Below are positions 57,841 through 64,000 of a DNA stretch of 64,000 bases, one piece after another (the stretch's first letter is position 1; the number at the start of each line of letters is the position of its first letter). A program made the position numbers and the translations under genes. This DNA is from Bicyclus anynana (lineage: Eukaryota; Arthropoda; Insecta; Lepidoptera; Nymphalidae): positions 9,248,291 to 9,312,290 of the forward strand of contig NC_069090.1 in NCBI RefSeq assembly GCF_947172395.1, written 5' to 3'. Below the pieces are notes generated by a model. The model saw nothing but the letters and a program-made list of their open reading frames with translations, made no database searches and was not told the DNA's origin.

Positions 57841-58698
57841 AGTAAGTCACAAAAACGCTGTGCACTGTCAACACGCTATGCAGTCCTATAATACAGAGTA
57901 GGATATAATTTTATAAATATTCTGTAGACTGTACCTTACACCCTATAAAATCCTCTTTCGCGATATTTTTATATGATTAGCTACAGTGTGCGCGATATAC
58001 GCCTGAGGCCGTTTTTTTTGACATGATAAAAATAATTATTGCGTGTTCGACTTTGCTCTTCTTTTTTTTATATTATGCTGGTGAATGTGAAAAATGTAAT
58101 CGAAATGACTTAAAGAAGCGCCATTTGTAGCAATACTGCTAAATCTAAATCTTAACGGGATAATTATGAACTAACTAGTAAGAGCTTGTGAAATTCGAAG
58201 TTTTATTATTCGGTGTAATGTCTATCATTATAGTCTGGCAAGTTCGTTGATGACACTCCCATGATATGCGGGCGACGGGGGGAAAGGCTGCGCGGGTGTG
58301 AAATCGTGCGTGCGGGGAAGTGAGGTGCGTCAGTCGTGGGCTTTTCATTCATCGCTACACGGTCCCGCATCAGGAGTGGTACGAACGAAGTTGCCAAGCT
58401 ATAGCCGCTACTTTTCTCTATATTTTTGTCAACACATAAGATAACCTAACACACACACACAATACATCTAGAAATCTATGCATCTATATCTTTATGTATA
58501 ATAACACTTTCCGCAAATGCCCAAATTTGAGTTTATACCTTAAAATTAAAAAATAAGTTTAATACTGAATATTTTTATGATATGAACAAAACTCGTCAAC
58601 TATTGTTGTGATGTTATTATAAATAACACCCAAAGATATGAAATGCCATCGATATTGTAATTATTTTAACGACTATTCACCGCTAACACCATCTAAAG
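57841..58698. other. Downstream of eIF4H; no gene seen
   Basis: AT-rich, with a GC-richer patch at about 58255-58390. The minus-strand frame there (58206-58397) resembles no protein. It is probably extended 3' UTR or intergenic. Confidence 0.5.
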
Positions 58699-58701
58699 TA
58701 A

Positions 58702-58902
58702 GGATCATTTACACGAGCAGCACATTGTCAAAGGCAGCTGGCAACTGCAGTCGACGACCACCGTCGACTGCTGTTGACTGCCGCCAAGATGTCGTCGACT
58801 GCTGTCGACTGCCGCCAAGATGTTGTCGACTGCCGTCGACTGCCGCCGAGATGTCGCCGACTGCAGTCGTCGGGAGCAGATGCTGCTCGTGTAAATGAAC
58901 CC
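58702..58902. mobile_element. MITE with TAA target duplication (PIF/Harbinger-like) and internal tandem repeat
   Basis: The termini 'ggatcatttacacgagcagc' and 'gctgctcgtgtaaatgaacc' are inverted. They are flanked by TAA on both sides (58699-58701 and 58903-58905), the 3-bp duplication typical of PIF/Harbinger. The GC-rich core repeats a unit of about 31 bp ('tgccgccaagatgtcgtcga' and so on) roughly three times, rich in GTCGAC. Frames on both strands (58638-58898, 58705-58929) are products of the repeat. Confidence 0.85.
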
Positions 58903-58905
58903 TAA

Positions 58906-60472
58906 AACAGCAAGAGCAAAGTTATACACCTATTATCATGAGCGTAACTATGAAATATCATTGAGCTTTTTTAGTTTACTAACGTGTACAAAAACGGCCT
59001 AAGATGCGACAGGGATGATCAACTCAGCAAAGTACTCACGAGATTATATAATAATGACTTTTCTTAAAACATCACACTGTGCAAATGTACTGTTATGTGC
59101 AAATAATATAATGATAATGAGCTGGCGATTGTTGTATATAATGTACACTTAAGGTCGCTGCATACGTAACGTGTTTTATCTTTGATGGAACGGGTCGACA
59201 TGCTTTTGGCAAGAAATGGGAAAAATATCGTTAATGTCGATGTTTATATTGAACGGTATTCCTCACATAATGATGAAAATTTTTGCCGTGCCGTTGCCGT
59301 TTGAATACGGGGATAAAATGTAGGCTATGACACTCTTAAATAACGAGGCTTTGTAGTGGTAAAAGAATTTTCATAATTGGTTCAGTAGAACCAGAGATTA
59401 CCTCCTACAACACCACAAACTTTGTCTCTTTATGATATTATAGTAATATACTCAGAGGCACAATTATCGGCCCACTTTAATATACTCGCGTCTTATTAAA
59501 ATGGGCGGATAATTCTGCCTCTGAGTATATTATAGATTAATCCGCGTATGAACGTCGTTCCGTACGCAGCGACATTTATACACCAACAAAAAATAATAGT
59601 TTTATATTATCTTATTATAATTATGTTAATGTCTATAATTACATTTAAAATGTAATGACGGAAAATAATGTTATTATAAAAATCTTTATTTATTCATAAA
59701 TATAGTAATCTCGTGTAAGTATGGGTGTAGTCCCTCTGTCCCACAAAAGGTGCGAATTATTTGAATTTAAACTATATCAGAAATAAATAATTTCATTTCA
59801 TTGAGGCATAAACCAAGTCTACTTATTAGATTTCACCAATATGTGTAAGATCTTTTAGATCTGAATATTTCGTGATCAGTCAGGTATTTTAAAATGTAAA
59901 ATTTACTAAGTATTTTTGTGAAACATATTTTTTTATAAACAGCCTATATATTTTAATCATATAAATTTAAGGTATTAAAAAAATTATAAGTTGTTACATT
60001 TTTAAAATATAAGTGTTTCAGTTAATGTTAAATTGAAAAAAAAAAAACAAAAGATACTCTCTGACTGATCCAAACATGTTCCTGTGTTGAACTTTAATGT
60101 CTATGAAAATTTAAATAATACGTTTATAGTTTTACTTTATTTTATTTACAAGAACATAATCATCAAATGCATGTCATATTTTGTGTAATATGTACGAAAA
60201 AGTTGCGAGAGTCTGGTATCTTAATCACTAATTTGTGAAATTACAAACCAAAATATTTTCTGATATTATTTTTAGTATGATTTTTAATTTTTTTAATCTT
60301 AGATAAAGGAAGAACTTACAAATTATAATTTCGTAGTGTTATATCTTATGCTTAGTTTGTGCAGATCACAGGCTGTACTGTCTGCTTACAAATATATAAA
60401 TTATGAAATGGCTGTCTTTTTTTAAACCATGTAAGGCTGGTTAAGTCACCTGGCCCAAGACCATGGTCTAAA
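58906..60472. other. Intergenic or extended 3' UTR; no gene seen
   Basis: AT-rich. It contains a dispersed-repeat piece at about 59300-59450 ('gggataaaatgtaggctatg', 'cacaaactttgtctctttat') and a fold-back element at 59444-59533. Confidence 0.5.
59444..59533. mobile_element. Short fold-back element, about 90 bp
   Basis: 'taatatactcagaggca' faces 'tgcctctgagtatatta', with 'aattatc' and 'gataatt' continuing the stem and 'gcccactttaat' facing 'attaaaatgggc'. This is a near-complete hairpin, consistent with a minimal MITE. Confidence 0.75.
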
Positions 60473-60723
60473 ATCTGAATTAGAAACAACCTTCACCCAT
60501 GTGGATGACATGAAAAGTATTTTACTCTAGTATGTTTAAAAAATTATTGCAAGTAGGTTGCTTGAAAATTCCTGGCTAAACTATTACTAACAAATTATTG
60601 ACTGATGATAGTTTGGTAAGGAGTTTTTTAGGAAAACTACTGGCAATTTATTAATTTTGAACATACTAAATTTTACTAACTTAAATAATAAACAGATGGG
60701 TGAAGGTAGTTTCTAATTCAGAT
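60473..60723. mobile_element. Fold-back MITE, about 251 bp
   Basis: The ends 'atctgaattagaaac' and 'gtttctaattcagat' are inverted, and 'ccttcacccat' faces 'atgggtgaagg'. Farther in, 'agtatgtttaaaa' faces 'ttttgaacatact'. No coding content. Confidence 0.75.
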
Positions 60724-61609
60724 GTTATATTAATAGTCTCACTTAGAATATTTAATTGTTTATTTATTGTTACTACAAATTGGATTGAAACAAATGGTGC
60801 AGATAAATTTTGTACATGAACCAGATGGAGTTTTGTTAGGTTGTGAGGTTGTAAATCATTTTTATCATATTAAAATACATATTATTATTTTATTAGCTTT
60901 ATATTGTGTATCGCTTATATTTCTCACTGTAAGTCGCTCATTTTTGAGCAAAGTGAGGATCTGCTGTCGGTTATTTGCTGTATTTAAATTGATAGTGTTT
61001 TTCGTCATTGTATTGTCAGGGCCTGAGTGTATGATAATCTTAGCTTGCATAATAGATTTTCCAATACAACTTTTAGATGAAGCATTTCAATTGTTTGTAT
61101 TGTTGATTCACTTTGATAATACATATATAAGCTTATGTTTTTTTTTATGTTTGCAAAGTTGATTTAAAATAATTTGTCTGTTATAATTTCTTTAAACAGT
61201 TGATAATTCTGTTGGTCTTGAAAATTATTCATTTGACCGAGAAACATAATGTAAGAGTTGATTATAAATGATGTAATTATGGTGTCATTTAATAAATTAA
61301 ACTTCCAAGTACATGGATTTCTACTTTATTAGATATTGTGTAATGTCAGACCATGTGGCAGAGAAAAAAAATCGCAAAATTGTAACTAAATATAGAAAAA
61401 CAATAAAAAATGAATTCTTTGTAACCAAGGATTTATCACACCAGAACTTTGAACCTTACCTTTTAATCCCTATTTAAGTAACCATTTAACCTGCTTTGTT
61501 GGTCCAGAGGGTAATCTCTATAGTTTTCTTAATATATATGTCCAGCTGGATTAGGATTCAGAATATTACAAATAATTATTAGGGTTTTCTTTTGAGATTT
61601 CAATTCTTT
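60724..61609. other. Intergenic; no supported gene
   Basis: A 131-codon frame at 60767-61162 begins at TTG rather than ATG and is hydrophobic. It has a second, overlapping frame on the other strand. Its composition reflects T-rich DNA, so it is not called. Confidence 0.5.
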
Positions 61610-61765
61610 TGATGGATGGATTAGGTGGATCGAGGATATCAAGAGGGTTGCAGGGAGCTGCTGGATGCTGGTGACTAGAGACAGTTGTGCTTGGAGGTCC
61701 ACGCAAGATGCCCATGTCCAGCAGTGGATGTTTATCTGCTTATAAGGTAAGGTAAGGTTGCCAAA
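61610..61765 (+). mobile_element. Degenerate LINE 3' tail
   Basis: The plus-strand translation 'RWIEDIKRVAGSCWMLVTRD', then 'AWRSTQDAHVQQWM', follows the 'RW.DDI...AG..WM..A.DR..WR.LGEAYVQQW' ending of lepidopteran LINE polyproteins (recalled). It ends near the 'aaggtaaggtaaggt' tail. Confidence 0.7.
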
Positions 61766-61882
61766 ATCTGTAGCATGGCAGTATGACAATATATGCCTAG
61801 GGGCAACATTACACTACATGTTAACAATATATAGACTGTGGGAAACCTTCAACAAAAGAATAGATAATATTGTGTTTAAAAG

Positions 61883-61888
61883 TTTATT
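61883..61888 (-). terminator. Elp5 poly(A) signal directly after the stop codon
   Basis: The minus strand reads TGAAAATAAACT: AATAAA starts two bases after the TGA stop (61890-61892). The 3' UTR would be very short if this signal is used. Confidence 0.6.
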
Positions 61889-61889
61889 T

Positions 61890-62645
61890 TCATATATCTA
61901 AGTCATCATCAGGATCCTCATCATCCCAATCATCAACAGCATCTGGTTCATAATAAACTTTGCCTTTTCCTTCATTAATTTTACTCATGTACGGCAGTTT
62001 AAGCTTGTTCTTCTCCAATTGCTGTAATTGGTCCACTTCTATCTTGAATGTTGACAACTCGTTGGGCAATACTTTTTCTGGCTCATCATTGCTCACAATT
62101 TCCTTCTCAACAGGTGTTAGTTTTAAACTAGAACTTAGTGTATCGAGTGATACAATTTCTTTGCTTTTGAAGAATTTACCACCTCTTTTGATTTTAGTTC
62201 TAATCATAAGTGGATTTACTTTATCATATGACACAATAGCATTTGCTATATGACTCAACTGTATCTGAATTTTCGAATTTGTTAGGCAATCTTGATGTAG
62301 AATTACGATAAGTTTGACCATTCCAGGTGTTAGGAGCACTTTTCTTATGTATTTTAGACAGTTGCACCAACCTTTGTCTAATATCATTTGATTCACTGAG
62401 TCTATGATATATGTACACTTTTCATCAGATGAACTACTAAGCCATTCATCTAGTTGGGATTCTTTATAGCATTGAAGTGAATTAGCTGAAGAAATGTTTT
62501 GCCAGACGCAAACTGGCTGTTCATAGCACAGTATTTTCAAACGCGTAGAATTCTCTACTAGTTCTGATATAAGTGGAAGTGGGTTTTTATTACAGTCATC
62601 TTCTATCAGAACAAAGGATGCAGCCTTTAATTTAAACATTGTCAT
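61890..62645 (-). CDS. Elp5: Elongator complex protein 5, single coding exon
   Basis: A 251-aa frame without introns. The C-terminus 'YYEPDAVDDWDDEDPDDDLD' plus I is the diagnostic acidic ending of ELP5. Upstream lie 'ASFVLIEDDC', 'CTYIIDSVNQMILDKGW' and 'VKLIVILHQDCL', the RecA-like fold expected of the Elp4-Elp5-Elp6 subcomplex. That ring works with Elp1-3 in modifying wobble uridines of tRNAs. The first ATG (62645-62643) is followed two codons later by a second (MTMF); either could start translation. The gene is transcribed away from Sirt4, with 1.2 kb between the two starts. The frames on the opposite strand (61960-62253) are shadows. Confidence 0.92.
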   Translation of the reverse strand: MTMFKLKAASFVLIEDDCNKNPLPLISELVENSTRLKILCYEQPVCVWQNISSANSLQCYKESQLDEWLSSSSDEKCTYIIDSVNQMILDKGWCNCLKYIRKVLLTPGMVKLIVILHQDCLTNSKIQIQLSHIANAIVSYDKVNPLMIRTKIKRGGKFFKSKEIVSLDTLSSSLKLTPVEKEIVSNDEPEKVLPNELSTFKIEVDQLQQLEKNKLKLPYMSKINEGKGKVYYEPDAVDDWDDEDPDDDLDI

Positions 62646-63846
62646 TTTGTAAGCAAGCGTATTAGCAAGTATATTTTTCTTTTATTCGGTTTAAAAATTA
62701 CAAGAAAACATTAGTAAATTGATTTTACTAGGCAAAATAATTGTATAAAAATATAACCTTCAAATATTTATAAGTATTGATTTAATGATTTTGACAGTTG
62801 ACATTAAAGAGATTTTTTAGAACCGAGAAATACGACCTCAATCGCTAAATTCTTTGGTTAGGTCGTAGACAGAGAAGTACATTGACAGATTAAATTAGCG
62901 TCGTGCAGGAATTAGCTTTGGAGATGTACCCATAGATTTATGATTCGATACAAGTACGTACCGCACTCAAATTCACCAACTTATTTGTAATTTTTTTTTG
63001 AGAGGGACGAGGTAGACTCGCACATCGAAGCTATTTTGTGAATTTCGTTTTACTCAGAAAATGACAGACAATTTTGTTCGTGACTATGAGTGCAATACAG
63101 GTCCTTCTATGATTGGTCTGAGATGTCATGTCATTTTCAATGTTGTCTGTCATACATATTAATCTGTGAAACAGGGTTCCCAACTTAGGGGTTTTCCCCC
63201 CAGATTTAGGGGGCAAATAAGTGAAATGGGATTTTTTTAGGGGTCTGAAATTTTTAGGGGTATTTTCAGGGATTTTTTGACTCTTTAATATTTTTAAATT
63301 GATGATTATTTTAATATTTCTTTCTTGGCCTAGCGACTTATAACGACATATAATACGTTATTCTACAACCACTCTGAGGTAATTGGAGACAATTTTCATC
63401 GAATAAAAAAAATTGGTAAATTTATTCATTGTCAACATGTATGATTTCAAAAAATCTGAATCTTCAGATAAAGACGTAGTATTTTGTCTGTATTAAATAT
63501 AGACTTTTGAAACATATGACAGCATATTATATCTAAATTATTATGAATTTATATTTTTTAGGGGGACAACTCAATAATTAAGGCGATTTTAGGGGTTTTT
63601 GACACCAACTTTAGGGATAAATATTTTGGAGAGTTGGTAACACTGCTGTGAAATGTGAATTGAATTACAAACAAAACAAATACAGAAACAGAAAGAAGAC
63701 AGAAGGAAAAATTTAAGAAAATTAGAATATTGATCAAGATCTTAAAAAAGGGCTAATAATTTTAAAATAGATCTGATCTAATCAATAAAATTATCACCAA
63801 TTGTTGTAGATAACAAGCTATTTTCTTGGAATTCATCATCAAGATC
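62646..63846. promoter_or_regulatory. Divergent promoter region of Elp5 and Sirt4
   Basis: The region lies between the two divergent start codons. About 40 percent of it is occupied by a hAT-like insertion (63172-63645). No TATA box was assigned. The minus-strand frame at 63031-63216 is not supported. Confidence 0.5.
63172..63645. mobile_element. Non-autonomous hAT-like element with intact 8-bp target-site duplication
   Basis: The termini CAGGGTTCCCAACT and AGTTGGTAACACTG are inverted with two mismatches. The flanks are the identical octamer CTGTGAAA (63164-63171 and 63646-63653). The interior has several 'taggggt' motifs near both ends and no coding frame. The 474-bp element is a different subfamily from that at 22540-22896. 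Confidence 0.9.
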
Positions 63847-64000
63847 ATGTTCTCTGCTGTCCAAAAAAATAGTTATTTCTTTCGTCGTATTGCTTTCGTC
63901 CCTGCCTATAAACCACCAGGTCAAGATGATTTTCAAAAACTACGTGATTTTCTTCGAAAACACGATAAATACCTTATATTAACAGGTGCTGGAATATCTA
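63847..64000 (+). CDS. Sirt4: Sirtuin 4, N-terminal part, cut by the window end
   Basis: There are 51 codons from ATG to the window edge with no stop. The N-terminus 'MFSAVQKNSYFFRRIAFVPA' is basic and aromatic, as expected of a mitochondrial targeting peptide. It is followed by 'YKPPGQDDFQKLRDFLRKHD' and 'KYLILTGAGIS', the start of the NAD-binding sirtuin core (GAGIS motif). 'FVPA..P' just ahead of the core is typical of SIRT4. SIRT4 is a mitochondrial NAD-dependent deacylase/ADP-ribosyltransferase acting on metabolic enzymes. The catalytic histidine and zinc-binding cysteines lie beyond the window. It is head to head with Elp5. Confidence 0.88.
   Translation, partial: MFSAVQKNSYFFRRIAFVPAYKPPGQDDFQKLRDFLRKHDKYLILTGAGIS

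Noticed and set aside
60767..61162. 131-codon hydrophobic open frame
   Set aside because: It starts at TTG, is made of T-rich codons, overlaps an open frame on the other strand and has no recognisable domain. It most likely arose by chance in T-rich sequence.
1..64000. CRISPR arrays, operons, phage or bacterial genes
   Set aside because: No regularly spaced direct repeats with unique spacers and no ribosome-binding-site-led gene runs were seen. The introns and SINEs show this is animal DNA.

Overview
This window is eukaryotic nuclear DNA, almost certainly from a moth or butterfly (Lepidoptera). It is AT-rich, its genes are split by GT-AG introns, and it is crowded with tRNA-derived SINEs, LINE tails and small inverted-repeat transposons of the kinds typical of lepidopteran genomes. 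Gene models were assembled by eye from open frames, splice signals and codon phase. All the multi-exon CDS models stay in frame from start to stop. No bacterial-style operons, CRISPR arrays or genuine tRNA/rRNA genes were seen.

Left part (1-32,300): a minus-strand tandem family of DUF2236 (mpaB / rubber-oxygenase-like) genes. Copy 1 is represented only by its 13-nt first coding exon at 744-756, and the rest lies off the left edge. Copy 2 is complete (six coding exons, 14628 down to 5061, 423 aa). Its 6.5-kb first intron holds a whole plus-strand gene (8594-14206, six exons, 325 aa) for an unrecognised secreted, cysteine-containing protein. Copy 3 keeps exon 1 (28233-28245), exon 2 (17814-17934) and the last exon (16606-17003). 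Exons 3-5 are missing and the remaining exons cannot be joined in frame, so it is called a pseudogene. The remainder is mobile-element debris: four SINE families, hAT-like and other terminal-inverted-repeat elements, and GGGTA-rich tracts.

Right part (32,300-64,000): a run of conserved housekeeping genes. These are Rad9 (DNA-damage checkpoint clamp, +), Ube2g1 (E2 ubiquitin-conjugating enzyme, -, with two alternative last exons), Mybbp1A (nucleolar Pol5/MYB-binding protein, -), eIF4H (RRM translation factor, +), Elp5 (Elongator subunit, -) and the first 51 codons of Sirt4 (mitochondrial sirtuin, +, cut by the window end). Mybbp1A/eIF4H and Elp5/Sirt4 are head-to-head pairs sharing intergenic promoter regions.

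The points most worth a second look are the hollowed-out DUF2236 duplicate, the nested secreted gene, the duplicated terminal exon of Ube2g1, a duplicated 3' splice-site segment in eIF4H that could create an alternative C-terminus, and three small transposons whose target-site duplications are still exact.
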